Origin: JASGDN01 sp049840815
GTDB lineage: Bacteria > Chloroflexota > Chloroflexia > Thermomicrobiales > UBA6265
DNA length: 64,000 bases
Reading direction: 5' to 3'
NCBI GenBank assembly: GCA_049840815.1
Contig: JASGJI010000019.1
Location: 124,001-188,000, forward strand
Part shown: positions 1 through 9,115 of the stretch, piece after piece
Layout: every line of letters starts with the position of its first letter
Numbering within the stretch: position 1 is the stretch's first letter
Notes under the pieces: model-generated
The model's database searches: none
What the model was told of the DNA's origin: nothing
What the model saw: the letters and a program-made list of their open reading frames with translations, nothing else
Translations under genes and position numbers: made by a program

Positions 1-991
1 GGGGGCGTTCACCGTGGGCGATTTCACCCTCTTCGTCTCGTACCTTGGTGGGCTCTCGGTCACCGCCGGCTTCATCGGCCAATACCTGGCGCAGTGGCGC
101 CAGGTGCCTGTCTCCGTCGATCGCCTGACCGAGTTGCTGCACGGCGCACCGGCGGCGGATCTGATGACACACGGACCGACGTCTCTGCGCGGGCCGCTGC
201 CCGAGTTGCCGCCGGCGCCAGCGCCTGCCAACCCTCCCCTGCAGACGCTGGCGGTGCGGAATCTCGGATACCGGTATCCCGAAACCGGGCGTGGCATCCA
301 GGACATCTCGTTCACGCTCGAGCGCGGATCATTGACCGTCGTCACCGGGCGAATCGGGTCGGGGAAGACGACTCTGGCCCGCACCCTGCTCGGCCTGCTC
401 ACGCCAGACACCGGAGAGGTGTGCTGGAATGGCGTCCGCGTGGAGCAACCGGATCGCTTCTTCGTGCCTCCCCACACTGCGTACCTGCCGCAGTGGCCCC
501 GGCTCTTCAGCGAGTCGCTCCGCGATAACGTCCTGCTCGGCCTGCCGGAAGACGAGGTCGACCTGGATGCCGCGCTCTACGCGGCGGTCATGGAGCGCGA
601 TATCGCATCACTGGAAGACGGGCTGGAGACGATGGTCGGCATCCGGGGCACGAAGCTCTCCGGCGGTCAGATCCAGCGGGCAGCGACGGCGCGGATGTTC
701 GTGCGCCAGGCGGACCTGTATGTGCTGGACGACCTCTCCAGCGCACTCGATGTCGAGACGGAGCGGGTGCTCTGGGAGCGACTGGCATCCCATCCGGAGG
801 TGACCGCGCTGGTGGTCTCGCATCGCCGGCCAGCATTGGAGCGGGCCGACCGGATCATCGTGCTGGACGAGGGCATGATGGTCGCCGAAGGGAATCTCGA
901 GGATCTCCTGGTGACCTCCCCGGCCATGCGCATGCTTTGGCACGGCGAGGATGAGGCCGACGCCCAGTCGGAAACAGACATGCTCGCCTGA
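1..991 (+). CDS. ABC exporter subunit, 5' truncated by window edge
   Basis: This is the C-terminal part of a fused membrane/ATPase ABC exporter half-transporter. The reading frame is open to base 2, so the first GTG at 14 is not the true start. The first ~45 residues look like the end of an exporter transmembrane domain. The nucleotide-binding domain follows, with Walker A GRIGSGKTT, Q-loop LPQWPRLF, signature LSGGQIQR, Walker B LYVLDD and switch His in VVSHRR. The residue after the Walker B Asp is Asp instead of the catalytic Glu. In heterodimeric exporters this marks the subunit contributing the degenerate ATP site, so a partner gene probably lies upstream of the window (inference). The substrate cannot be told. 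Confidence 0.9.
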   Translation, partial: GAFTVGDFTLFVSYLGGLSVTAGFIGQYLAQWRQVPVSVDRLTELLHGAPAADLMTHGPTSLRGPLPELPPAPAPANPPLQTLAVRNLGYRYPETGRGIQDISFTLERGSLTVVTGRIGSGKTTLARTLLGLLTPDTGEVCWNGVRVEQPDRFFVPPHTAYLPQWPRLFSESLRDNVLLGLPEDEVDLDAALYAAVMERDIASLEDGLETMVGIRGTKLSGGQIQRAATARMFVRQADLYVLDDLSSALDVETERVLWERLASHPEVTALVVSHRRPALERADRIIVLDEGMMVAEGNLEDLLVTSPAMRMLWHGEDEADAQSETDMLA

Positions 992-1162
992 TCCCGAATC
1001 CGGACAGCTCCTGATCGCATATCGGGCCGGTGACTACGAGCGACCAGCAATAGGCGGTATCTCTCCTCGGAGATGCGGCCCTCGCAGCAGCGGGCGTCTC
1101 GCCCTATTGCCGGTCACCCTACGTCATGCAATCCGGGTGATCCATTGAACAGGATTCGGGAT
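991..1162. repeat. Nested imperfect inverted repeat between convergent genes
   Basis: Outer arms ATCCCGAATCC (991-1001) and GGATTCGGGAT (1152-1162) are exact reverse complements. Inside them are further pairings: GGTGAC with GTCACC, and GCAATAG-GCG with CGCCCTATTGC. The element sits between the end of the ABC exporter gene and the end of the convergent membrane gene at 1172. It could be a bidirectional transcription end, a structured RNA or a small MITE-like repeat. No T-tract follows the stem, so simple intrinsic termination is not clearly supported. Confidence 0.5.
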
Positions 1163-1171
1163 GACACGCCG

Positions 1172-1933
1172 CTAGAGGGTGGTGGCGGTCTCCCGAGGCG
1201 TGCTTGAGGTCGGTCGCGACTCGACATCGATCACCGACGCCTCGTCGACCCCGTCCGGCACGGATTCCGTCGCCGCCGTGGCGGTCGATGCCTTGCCCTG
1301 CTGCTTCAGCACCTGCTCCGCCTCCAGCCCGGTCATCTGGCTCACGGTGCGCATGATATAGAGGATCGTGATCGTCATGGAGATCATGACCGGAATCGTG
1401 ATGACGGGAAAACTGAGCGCCGTCATCCGGCCGATCTCGCTGTTATAGGCCGAGGTCGAAGGGTCGCTCGTCACCACCACCTTCGCCAGGGTGAAGTTCA
1501 GCGTTGCGGAGAGCAGGAACGTGAATGCCAACAGATAGGTCGCGATGGCAGTCTTGCGCTCGTACTCATCGGCGTTGCCCCGTTCGGCGAGCGCCGCCTC
1601 GATCTTCTCGCGGTCCAGCACCTGGTTCAGGAACATCCGGGCGAGCGGTTTTCCGATCCACGCCGAGACCAGCACCGCCAGCGCCAGTGTGAACGGGACG
1701 GACGCCTCCTTGAACGCCACCCATTCCGGCGGCAGTTCCAGGATCTTGAAGCCACCGGTGAGCAGCACGCTGAAGATGCCGAGCCCCGACTGCCAACTGA
1801 TCTTGCGCTTCCGGACGATTTCGTAGATACCGAACCCGATCGGGAACGCCAGGGCGATGAGGAATGCCTGGAGCGATCCGAAGCGGGTCATGATGATGAC
1901 CGGGATCACGAGGTTGAAGAGCAGGTTGAGCAT
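1172..1933 (-). CDS. VC0807-like multi-pass membrane protein
   Basis: A 253-residue integral membrane protein. It opens with MLNLLFNLVIPVIIMTRFG, resembling the start of the VC0807 family of small membrane proteins. I count about five or six hydrophobic segments up to residue ~200, then a polar Ser/Thr/Ala-rich tail of ~45 residues that is probably cytoplasmic. Family function is not established to my knowledge. The gene is convergent with the ABC exporter gene and divergent from folC, with ~220 bp upstream that could hold promoters in both directions. Family assignment rests on remembered sequence resemblance only. Confidence 0.6.
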   Translation of the reverse strand: MLNLLFNLVIPVIIMTRFGSLQAFLIALAFPIGFGIYEIVRKRKISWQSGLGIFSVLLTGGFKILELPPEWVAFKEASVPFTLALAVLVSAWIGKPLARMFLNQVLDREKIEAALAERGNADEYERKTAIATYLLAFTFLLSATLNFTLAKVVVTSDPSTSAYNSEIGRMTALSFPVITIPVMISMTITILYIMRTVSQMTGLEAEQVLKQQGKASTATAATESVPDGVDEASVIDVESRPTSSTPRETATTL

Positions 1934-2151
1934 GAAAGGCGATCCTGTCGGGAGAAGGCAGGGGTGAGTCGGTAGCGTCCGGAACCGTGGCTCCAGGCGG
2001 ATTCGTCCATTCTACGCCGGATGACCATCAAGAGCCGCCGTCGGGCATTCCAGACTCAGGCATGGCGCGTATCATGCCAGAAGCGTCGCGACCGATCGGG
2101 TGGCGAGCCGAGGATGCGGAGACGGGGCGTCGCAGACGCCGGCATGGATCG

Positions 2152-3657
2152 ATGGTGAAGCAGACGATGGTGGCACGGACGGACATGCAGGGGGCCATGG
2201 AGGAGATGCGTTCGGGACTCGATCCGGATGCCACGCTCCAACGATTCCGAAACGCATCGGCAACGCTCGATGCGCTGATCGACCGCACGCCCACGCCGAC
2301 CGACAAGTCGCGGGAGGCAGTGCGCGAACGGGCCGAACTCCGCATGGGCCGACTGCGCCGCTTCCTGACCACAATTGGGTCGCCGCAGGATCGATATCCC
2401 ATCGTGCACGTCACCGGGACCTCCGGAAAGGGATCCACAAGCACGGCGATCGCCTCGATCCTGACGGCCGCCGGGTATCGGACCGGATTGCACACGTCTC
2501 CCTATTTGCAGGTGCCAACCGAAAAGCTCCAGCTCGACGGCGATCTCCTCGCACCGGATGCATATGCCGACCGCGTGGACGAACTGATGGCCGCTCATGC
2601 CTCCTGGACGGCGGCGGGCGAGGAGCCACTCACCTACGGCGAGATGTGGGTGGCATTGGCGCTCCATGCCTTCGCGAAGGCGGAGGCCGATGTGGCCGTG
2701 ATCGAGGTCGGCGCAGGTGGGCGCTACGATCTGACCAACGTGATCACCCCGATCGTCAGCGTGGTGACCTCGGTGGGAATCGACCATACGAACACGCTGG
2801 GCGACACCCTGGCCGAGATCGCCTGGCATAAGGCAGGCATCATCAAGGCGGGCGCACCGGCCATCTCGGCCGTGACCGACCCGGAGGCCGGACGGATCGT
2901 CGCCGCCGAGGCCGCCTCTATCGGCGTCCCCCTGACGGAGATCCCGGCGACCCTCGATGTCCTGCATACCGGCCCGGATGGAACCTCCTGGATTGACCCG
3001 CACACCGGGACGCCATGGACGATCGCCCTGGGTGGACGCTTCCAGGCGCGAAACGGCGCGGTCGCGGTCGCGGCAGTCCGGGCAGCCGCCCCGGTGTTGA
3101 CGCAGGCGACCGGCCTCCCGATCGGGGATGCCGCCATCGCAACCGGCCTGCGGACAGCGCGCATCCCCGGACGGATGGAACTGCTCCACGATCGCGTTCC
3201 CGTGCTGCTCGACGGGGCACACAATGCCGAGAAGATCGCCGCGCTCGCAGCGGATGTTCCCGCATTCCTGCCGGCGGTCGGGGGGCGTCGGATCGCGGTC
3301 CTTGGCGCGCTGGAGGCGAAGCAGGCGGACGAGATGATCGCCTGCCTCATCCCCGTCGTGGACGAGATCGTGGCAACCGCCCCCCAGGTCCTCGCCAAAG
3401 AAGCGCGGGAGGCGGAGTCCATCGCGGAGACAGCTCGTCGCGTGGGATTCCATGGCCCGCTCATCGTGGAGCCCGTGGCGCAACGTGCCGTGGAGCGTGC
3501 GCTGGAAAACGCGGGCACAAAAGATGCCATACTGGTAACAGGGTCCCTCTACCTGGTCGGGAATGTTCGCGACCGATGGTTCGGTGAAGAGGCAATGATC
3601 CTCCAGCAAACACCGTGGCCATCGTCTCCAACCTCCGACCGTATCGACGAGCTGTGA
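2152..3657 (+). CDS. folC: Folylpolyglutamate synthase / dihydrofolate synthase
   Basis: FolC adds glutamate to dihydropteroate and to reduced folates, using ATP, in the cytoplasm. Family motifs are present in order: P-loop GTSGKGSTSTA, the Mur-ligase-like GAGGRYDLTNV segment, the metal-binding-loop region VTSVGIDHTNTLG, the lysine-containing WHKAGIIK, and C-terminal LLDGAHN. The open frame reaches back to 1987, but that extension is low complexity and Arg-rich, so I start at the ATG at 2152. ATGs at 2185, 2197 or 2206 are also possible because no clear Shine-Dalgarno sequence decides. About 501 residues is slightly long for FolC because of an N-terminal extension of ~90 residues before the P-loop domain. 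Confidence 0.92.
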   Translation: MVKQTMVARTDMQGAMEEMRSGLDPDATLQRFRNASATLDALIDRTPTPTDKSREAVRERAELRMGRLRRFLTTIGSPQDRYPIVHVTGTSGKGSTSTAIASILTAAGYRTGLHTSPYLQVPTEKLQLDGDLLAPDAYADRVDELMAAHASWTAAGEEPLTYGEMWVALALHAFAKAEADVAVIEVGAGGRYDLTNVITPIVSVVTSVGIDHTNTLGDTLAEIAWHKAGIIKAGAPAISAVTDPEAGRIVAAEAASIGVPLTEIPATLDVLHTGPDGTSWIDPHTGTPWTIALGGRFQARNGAVAVAAVRAAAPVLTQATGLPIGDAAIATGLRTARIPGRMELLHDRVPVLLDGAHNAEKIAALAADVPAFLPAVGGRRIAVLGALEAKQADEMIACLIPVVDEIVATAPQVLAKEAREAESIAETARRVGFHGPLIVEPVAQRAVERALENAGTKDAILVTGSLYLVGNVRDRWFGEEAMILQQTPWPSSPTSDRIDEL

Positions 3658-3682
3658 TCCTTGACTTGGTCGGAAGTCTGCC

Positions 3683-5314
3683 GTGACCGCTTTCTTCGAC
3701 GCCGATGACGTCCATGCATCACCGATAGCTCCCCTGGTTCCGGATGGCGAGCGCGTTTCCGTCACGCCCCCATCTACCACGATGGCTGCGAGCGTCGCGT
3801 TGGCCCGGGTAGTCTTCGAGCTGACCCAGCGCCTGAACCAGTTCCTGACCGCCGAAGCGCTCCTGGACACCGTGGCGAACGAGATGGCCCGCCTGGTGCC
3901 AAACGACCGCCTGGCGATCGTGCTTTCGCGGAATCGGGGACGTGACGTCAACCTGCGTTTCTCGCGGGGGGAGGCAATCGAGTTCCGCTCGGGCTATCCC
4001 GGCGAATTCGATGGTGGACAACGCCTCTCCTCGCTCGATGAGCCGCTGCTCTACCGCATCCAGCCCAACGGACCATTCATTGGCGATAGCGATCGATGGA
4101 CCTTTGGCTTCCGCCAGGCGGCTGTTGCCCCCTTGAAGGCGGGGGACGAGCAGATCGGTCTCTTCACGATCATGAGCAAGCAGCCGGATGCCTTCGACGA
4201 ATCCGACCTCTGGATCCTGTCATCGCTCGCTGGGGCACTGGCCATGATGCTGGCGGCGACCGATCTTCGCCAACAAGCGGAACAGGGACGTCGGGAAGCG
4301 GAGTTCCTCGCCGCACTTGGGGCAGAAGCCGCAGGAATGCGCAGCGAGCAGGCGCTCTTCACCCTGGTAACCCGTCGGCTCAACGAGGTGTTCGATAGCA
4401 CTGTCGGCATCTATCGCCTGCATAACGATGCGATTCATCTGGAGACGATCGAGGTCGCCTCCAGCCTCGATCCCAATGCCGTTCGTGTGATGGCCCTGAC
4501 GCTGATCGACCTTGATGACAACCCCGTTCGCGCGGCACTCGCGATCCCGGCGGACCGTGCCCCGCTGGTCATCCGCGTGGAAGACGGACCGACAGCGGAG
4601 ATCAATCCGTTCCTGATCAACGAAATGCGACGGCGCGGGGTCGATACCTTGCTGGGGATGCCAATCGTCTGGGATGGGCAACCGCTTGGGGTGATTGCCG
4701 TATCCCAGAACACCCGCCATCCGGGGGTGCCGGTCATTCCGTGGGAGCGGCAGGGAGCCATCCTGCGTCGCGTTGCCATGACCATCGCCCCGATCCTGGA
4801 GAACCTGACCCTCCACGAGAGCCTGACACGCGCGCTGAACGAAAGCGAAGTCCTGCGCAGCATCCTGAGCGATACCACCCGTCGCAACGATCCCGCCGAA
4901 GGGCTTCATGTCCTCGCTAGGGCCGCGCACCTGCTCTACAGCGCCGACTATGTCGCGCTCGGCCGGGCCGATGGCGTGCGCTTCGACTGGCGCGTGCAGG
5001 TCGGTGCCCGGCATCCCTCGGCGTCGCGACTGACCTCGATCTCTCCACGGCTACAAGCCGCGATCGATGGCCTGATACCGGTCCTGGTTCGCAATTTCCC
5101 CAGCGATCCGCTGATGGAGCATCCGGAGCTCTATCCCATCCACCAGTCCGAGGGCCTGCTGGCCTCGCTGACGATCCCGTTCGAGATCGAGGATGGTGGG
5201 CGCGGAGTCCTGCTCGTGGGGCATCGCCGGCCCCATCAGTTCGACGCTGCGGATATCCGATTCGCCCGCTCGTTGGGCACTGCCGTCGCAGCGCGGCTCC
5301 TCACGAAGCCCTGA
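3683..5314 (+). CDS. Triple GAF-domain signalling protein
   Basis: A soluble protein of 543 residues that appears to consist of three consecutive GAF-type sensor domains: roughly residues 50-195, 210-385 and 395-540. Typical GAF end strands are visible (for example IGLFTIMSK and LGVIAVSQN, followed by helices leading to ILxxLAxxLA-like segments). No histidine kinase, GGDEF, EAL, HTH or other output domain follows, so it is a stand-alone sensor or acts with a partner. The start is GTG at 3683, 25 bp after folC; an ATG at 3782 is an alternative. A terminator hairpin follows the stop. Ligand unknown. Confidence 0.75.
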   Translation: MTAFFDADDVHASPIAPLVPDGERVSVTPPSTTMAASVALARVVFELTQRLNQFLTAEALLDTVANEMARLVPNDRLAIVLSRNRGRDVNLRFSRGEAIEFRSGYPGEFDGGQRLSSLDEPLLYRIQPNGPFIGDSDRWTFGFRQAAVAPLKAGDEQIGLFTIMSKQPDAFDESDLWILSSLAGALAMMLAATDLRQQAEQGRREAEFLAALGAEAAGMRSEQALFTLVTRRLNEVFDSTVGIYRLHNDAIHLETIEVASSLDPNAVRVMALTLIDLDDNPVRAALAIPADRAPLVIRVEDGPTAEINPFLINEMRRRGVDTLLGMPIVWDGQPLGVIAVSQNTRHPGVPVIPWERQGAILRRVAMTIAPILENLTLHESLTRALNESEVLRSILSDTTRRNDPAEGLHVLARAAHLLYSADYVALGRADGVRFDWRVQVGARHPSASRLTSISPRLQAAIDGLIPVLVRNFPSDPLMEHPELYPIHQSEGLLASLTIPFEIEDGGRGVLLVGHRRPHQFDAADIRFARSLGTAVAARLLTKP

Positions 5315-5330
5315 TTTCGTCACACGCGGA

Positions 5331-5370
5331 AACGCGGCATCCCGAATGCGGGACGCCGCGTTCTCTTTCC
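5331..5370. terminator. Hairpin terminator between convergent genes
   Basis: Fourteen-base arms (5331-5344 and 5349-5362) pair with a single mismatch around a four-base loop, and TTCTCTTTCC follows on the plus strand. It lies between the GAF gene and the convergent small membrane gene and may serve both. Confidence 0.75.
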
Positions 5371-5389
5371 TCGCGACAGGAACGCCGGC

Positions 5390-5584
5390 CTAATCCGTCG
5401 TCGTCTGCCGATACATCACGATGCCAATGATCGAGACGATGACGCCGGCAATCATCAGCGCGAGCGTGAGGTCCGACTGAGTCTTGTCCGTGTCCCACTG
5501 CGACTCAAGGATCCCATAGAGCATGAAGCCAACGGATGCGGCGACAACCCCAGCCGCTGTGAGGATACGCGAAAGTTGCAGCAT
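5390..5584 (-). CDS. Small two-helix membrane protein
   Basis: A 64-residue protein with two hydrophobic helices (about residues 5-25 and 38-58) separated by a short acidic loop with DTDKTQSD. The start at 5584 is chosen because GGGGAG lies nine bases upstream. An upstream extension to 5629 exists but lacks such a site. No family recognised. A similar-sized two-helix protein is encoded at 38054-38245. Confidence 0.6.
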   Translation of the reverse strand: MLQLSRILTAAGVVAASVGFMLYGILESQWDTDKTQSDLTLALMIAGVIVSIIGIVMYRQTTTD

Positions 5585-5703
5585 GATCTGGAATCTCCCC
5601 TGAACCGAGTCTACCCACCACGAATCCACGCTAGCGTACCGAATCAGGCGACATGCGTCGAGGGGTTCCGGGCTGCTGGCGCATCCTTGCCCAATCCCGG
5701 ACG

Positions 5704-5746
5704 CAAAAATCCGGGCGGAAGGGCATCTGCCCCTCCGCCCCGGATT
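5704..5746 (-). terminator. Intrinsic terminator for the gene at 5765
   Basis: An imperfect GC-rich stem between 5708 and 5746 is followed, on the minus strand, by a run of five T (AAAAA at 5705-5709 on the plus strand). It lies about 20 bp beyond the stop of the Tat-exported protein gene. Confidence 0.8.
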
Positions 5747-5764
5747 CGAGAGCCTGCGCGCAGA

Positions 5765-6721
5765 CTAGGCGACCGTGACCGTGGTCGCCGCGCCAGCGGC
5801 GGACTGGAGTCCACCGGCGGAAGCCGGGAGGCTGCTGAAGACCGCGTAGTTTCCAGCCTCGAGCGTCGCACCGACATAGGCGGTGGCATTCGGGGACAGG
5901 GCACCACACCCGGCAACGACAAGGCCGTTGACCGTGCCACCGGAAGCGAGTGCCGCCGCGATGGCAACCGGATCGATCGCCTCGCCGACTTCCTTCACCA
6001 GCACCACGTCCATCACCTCGGTGGAGGTGTTGGTGACCTTCCAGATCGCCTGGGCGGTGGTCGCGTCGGACGCGAGCGAGATGCCATTGGCCGCGAGGGT
6101 AATGGTGTTGTCACTCGGGAACGAATCGGCGACCGGGGAAGCCTCGGCAACCGGCGTTGCCGCAGCCTCTTCCTCGGCTGGCGCCGACACGCTGATCACC
6201 TGGGCGGACTGGTTCCCACCCGGATTCGAGCTGAAGGCCACCCAGCGGCCTTCCGACAGCGTGATGACCGACTGCGTCGTGAAGCCCGGCGCCGCGAACG
6301 CGCCACCAGCGAACTGGGCGGCGTCGGTGGCGAACCACTCCGGGAGCGTACCGCCCTCGCCCTTGAAGGAGGACGAGAGAACCGACGTGAAGTCGCCGAC
6401 CGAGACATCATCCGGCAGCTTCACGAAGTTGACGTTGGCGATGTTGTTCGTCGTCGCATTGATGAGTTCGACGAGTGTCTCGCCCGAAACGAGTCCAGCC
6501 GGCGGGGTGGAGATCGAGAAGACATCTTCCTTCGCCGTAACGGCGATGGTCTGAAGGTCCGGCGCGATGCTCACCGGTGCTGCCGGGGTGGCGGCTGGCG
6601 TCGCAGACTGGGCGGCAACGATACTGCCAAACGAAACCGTGGAAACGGCGGCTGCCGTCACCACGCTGCCCGCAACCGCTGCGCGCAGCATGAACTGGCG
6701 TCGATCGTAGACTCGATTCAT
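5765..6721 (-). CDS. Tat-exported protein with duplicated domain, function unknown
   Basis: A 318-residue secreted protein. The start at 6721 is supported by GAGGAG eight bases upstream. The N-terminus DRRQFMLRAAVAG carries a twin-arginine motif followed by a hydrophobic stretch and an AQS cleavage region, then an ATPAATPAAP linker. The mature part appears to contain two related ~110-residue beta-rich units (about 55-170 and 205-315). Each has a hydrophobic LVELINAT/AIWKVTNT-type strand, a D/E-rich valine strand, and an ending like GRWVAFSS or GNYAVFSS. This resembles a cupredoxin-like or Ig-like sandwich, but I see no Cys/His/Met copper ligand set. It forms its own transcription unit. Function unknown. 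Confidence 0.65.
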   Translation of the reverse strand: MNRVYDRRQFMLRAAVAGSVVTAAAVSTVSFGSIVAAQSATPAATPAAPVSIAPDLQTIAVTAKEDVFSISTPPAGLVSGETLVELINATTNNIANVNFVKLPDDVSVGDFTSVLSSSFKGEGGTLPEWFATDAAQFAGGAFAAPGFTTQSVITLSEGRWVAFSSNPGGNQSAQVISVSAPAEEEAAATPVAEASPVADSFPSDNTITLAANGISLASDATTAQAIWKVTNTSTEVMDVVLVKEVGEAIDPVAIAAALASGGTVNGLVVAGCGALSPNATAYVGATLEAGNYAVFSSLPASAGGLQSAAGAATTVTVA

Positions 6722-6904
6722 GCATTCACTCCTCGGGGCATGCCCCTTGCGCACCTTCCCCGGTGGGGAAGAGCTTTCCATGCCGGACGTGTGCAGGGAC
6801 GGCGCCCGGATAGCAGCATCCATGGTATCGCATGTCGGTTGCCATCGACGATGTGCCGCCTGCACGCCGACTCGGTAGCCGTCTGCCGGAATCCCGGGGA
6901 CAGC

Positions 6905-8230
6905 CTAGCGAGCAGCAGCGGCAGAGACGGTATCATCGGCAGGGGATGCCTGGGAGATGCGTTCGTCCGCATCCTCATGGACCGTGCTGAACCGTTCCCG
7001 CATCATCCAGATACCGGCGGCAGAAACAAGCCCGACAACGAAGAAGATGGTCCACGGCACCATCCCCATTCCCGGCCGCGTGCCAAGGTCATAGAGGGTT
7101 CCGCCGAGAAGGTTCCCCAGGCTGCCGCCAACCGCCAGCGAGAGGGACGCGACGCCAAAGTACGCGCCGCGTGCCGCGGGCTTCGCCAGATTCGCCGTCA
7201 CGGTCTCCTGCCCGGGCCGAGCGAGGACCGCACCCACCGAGAAGACGGCTGAGGCCACCAGCAAGCCGAACGTGTTCGCGGAGAATCCGACCAGCAACAA
7301 TCCACTGGCAAGCACGATCAACCCGACCACGAGCAGGGCAATCGGCGAGAACCACCGTTCCAGCGCGCGCGGCAGCAGATAGCCAAGCCCGATCGTGATC
7401 GCCGTGTTCACGGCGTAAAGCCAGGACACCGAGGCATCGGTCCCTGTAAGGTCGGCGGCAAAGAGCACGATCGTCAGTCCGAACTGCGACGACGCGAACC
7501 AGTACCCGGTCAGCAGCATCAGGAAGAGCATGAAATCGCGATCGCGGAAGACAGCGCGGAGGCCGGTCGCTGACCCGGCGGCTTCTCCGTCCTCGACCGT
7601 CTGCATCCGGGTCGACACGGAGATGTTGGGCAACATGGCGACCATCACCACGCTGATGATGACGTACGCCGAAGCCGCCGCAATGCAGACGATCCGGAAG
7701 TCCGCGCGAATCAGGAATGCGCCAAGCTGGGTGCCGACCGTCATTCCTGCGCCGGAGATGACGCCTAGCGTCGAGTAGAGGCGTTGGCGTGTCTCTGGCT
7801 GAGAGAGCGCCGCAATGGCTGCCGACTTCGGTGCCTCGAACATGGAGCCGCCAAACCCGGCGAGAATCGCCGCCAGCAGGACCGGCCAGAAATGACTCGC
7901 GTAGGCCATCGCGAAGAATCCCGCCGCGCGGACCAGCATGCCGGTCGCGATGATCGGCTTCGGGCCGATGCGGTCGGCGAGGACCCCGAAAAAGGCGGTC
8001 ATACCCTGCTGCGTGAGCTGGCGGATGGCGAGCACGAGGCCAACGGTTCCGGCCGCCCAACCAAGATGATCGACATAATGAACGGCCACCAGCGGGATGA
8101 CCATGAAGAACCCGCCCCACGTGAGGAAGGTGCTGATCATCACGGCGATCAGGCCGCTCCGGCGCTGGCGGTCGCTGAGACGTTCGGGCGGTATCGGGGC
8201 CGGCAGCGAGAGGGCGATACGGGCGTTCAT
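6905..8230 (-). CDS. MFS transporter
   Basis: A major facilitator superfamily carrier of 441 residues with about twelve hydrophobic segments. The loop between helices 2 and 3 contains GVLADRIGPKPII, a variant of the G-x-x-x-D-R/K-x-G-R/K MFS motif. A cytoplasmic segment after helix 6 (IRTRMQTVEDGE-like) splits the halves. Architecture and length fit the MdtH-like drug exporter group, but the substrate is not inferable. The ATG at 8230 is preferred over the longer frame because the upstream extension is polar and compositionally unlike a leader; AAGG lies ~11 bases upstream. It is divergent from the channel gene at 8482. Confidence 0.8.
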   Translation of the reverse strand: MNARIALSLPAPIPPERLSDRQRRSGLIAVMISTFLTWGGFFMVIPLVAVHYVDHLGWAAGTVGLVLAIRQLTQQGMTAFFGVLADRIGPKPIIATGMLVRAAGFFAMAYASHFWPVLLAAILAGFGGSMFEAPKSAAIAALSQPETRQRLYSTLGVISGAGMTVGTQLGAFLIRADFRIVCIAAASAYVIISVVMVAMLPNISVSTRMQTVEDGEAAGSATGLRAVFRDRDFMLFLMLLTGYWFASSQFGLTIVLFAADLTGTDASVSWLYAVNTAITIGLGYLLPRALERWFSPIALLVVGLIVLASGLLLVGFSANTFGLLVASAVFSVGAVLARPGQETVTANLAKPAARGAYFGVASLSLAVGGSLGNLLGGTLYDLGTRPGMGMVPWTIFFVVGLVSAAGIWMMRERFSTVHEDADERISQASPADDTVSAAAAR

Positions 8231-8481
8231 GCAGGAGAAACCTTCGGGAACGGACGGAAACGCCCCCCACGATCGGAACGGTGACGGATCGGATGACGTG
8301 CGAATTGTCGGTGTCGGCGCGGCTTCTGGCAATCGTCACGCCCACCGGATCAGCCGAACGACGGCGGCCTGCCAGCTACACTTGCGCGCATGGCGTCGTG
8401 GGGATGACGAGGGCATCGCCGCCGGTCCCTGGCGGTTCCCGGGGGGCAGAATCCGGATGCAAAGGAGCATCGTTCAGGGCC

Positions 8482-9102
8482 ATGAGCTACGATCCGCAGA
8501 CCATCTTTACGGCCATTGATCTCTTCGGTGTCTTCGTAGGGGGAGTTACCGGCGCGTTGGTCGGTCGTCGGTTGCGCTACGACATTACCGGCCTGTGGGG
8601 GCTGGCCCTGGTGAGCGGCCTCGGCGGCGGATTGATCCGCGACACCTTTCTGCAGGATGGTCCGCCGCTGGCGCTGATCGAACCGACCTACCTGCCGACG
8701 GTGCTGGCGGCGGCATTCGCGGTGGCCTTCTTCGGCCCACATCTCGGGTCGCTGAAGATGTCCATCGTGGCCGCCGATGCCCTGGCGCTGGCAAGTTTCA
8801 CCGTGGCGGGATGCCTCCGCACCTTCGATGCGGGGCTGGGCATCTGGCCGGCCATCCTGCTCGGCGTGATCACGGCGGTCGGTGGCGGCATGATCCGCGA
8901 CATCCTGACCGGGGACACGCCGATGGTCTTCCGCAACGGCGAGCTCTATGCGCTGGCAGCGCTGGGTGGTTGCCTCGTCGTCGTCCTCTGCCGCGAACTG
9001 GATGCGCCCCGCACGATCACGAGCCTTGCCGGGATGGCGGTCGTGCTGTTGCTGCGCTTCGGGTCGGTTCGCTGGGGATGGAGGTCGTGGGTACCTCGCT
9101 GA
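8482..9102 (+). CDS. TRIC-type (UPF0126) cation channel
   Basis: A 206-residue membrane protein with seven predicted helices arranged as two homologous three-helix units plus one. Each unit carries the family motif GGGxIRD (GGGLIRDTF near residue 49 and GGGMIRDIL near residue 134). This is the hallmark of the UPF0126/YicG family, structurally a prokaryotic trimeric intracellular cation channel. The start at 8482 is chosen over in-frame codons from 8281 because the family begins with the first helix and AGGAG lies upstream at 8463. It is divergent from the MFS gene. Confidence 0.85.
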   Translation: MSYDPQTIFTAIDLFGVFVGGVTGALVGRRLRYDITGLWGLALVSGLGGGLIRDTFLQDGPPLALIEPTYLPTVLAAAFAVAFFGPHLGSLKMSIVAADALALASFTVAGCLRTFDAGLGIWPAILLGVITAVGGGMIRDILTGDTPMVFRNGELYALAALGGCLVVVLCRELDAPRTITSLAGMAVVLLLRFGSVRWGWRSWVPR

Positions 9103-9115
9103 GGGGCGCACATCG

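Noticed and set aside
991..1162. tRNA or known riboswitch
   Set aside because: No cloverleaf, anticodon arm or T-loop signature, and it lies at the 3' ends of two convergent genes.
2056..3951. 631-codon open frame antisense to folC
   Set aside because: It lies opposite a gene with clear FolC motifs, and its translation is low-complexity, rich in Arg, Gly and Asp, without domain pattern; it is a GC-rich shadow frame.
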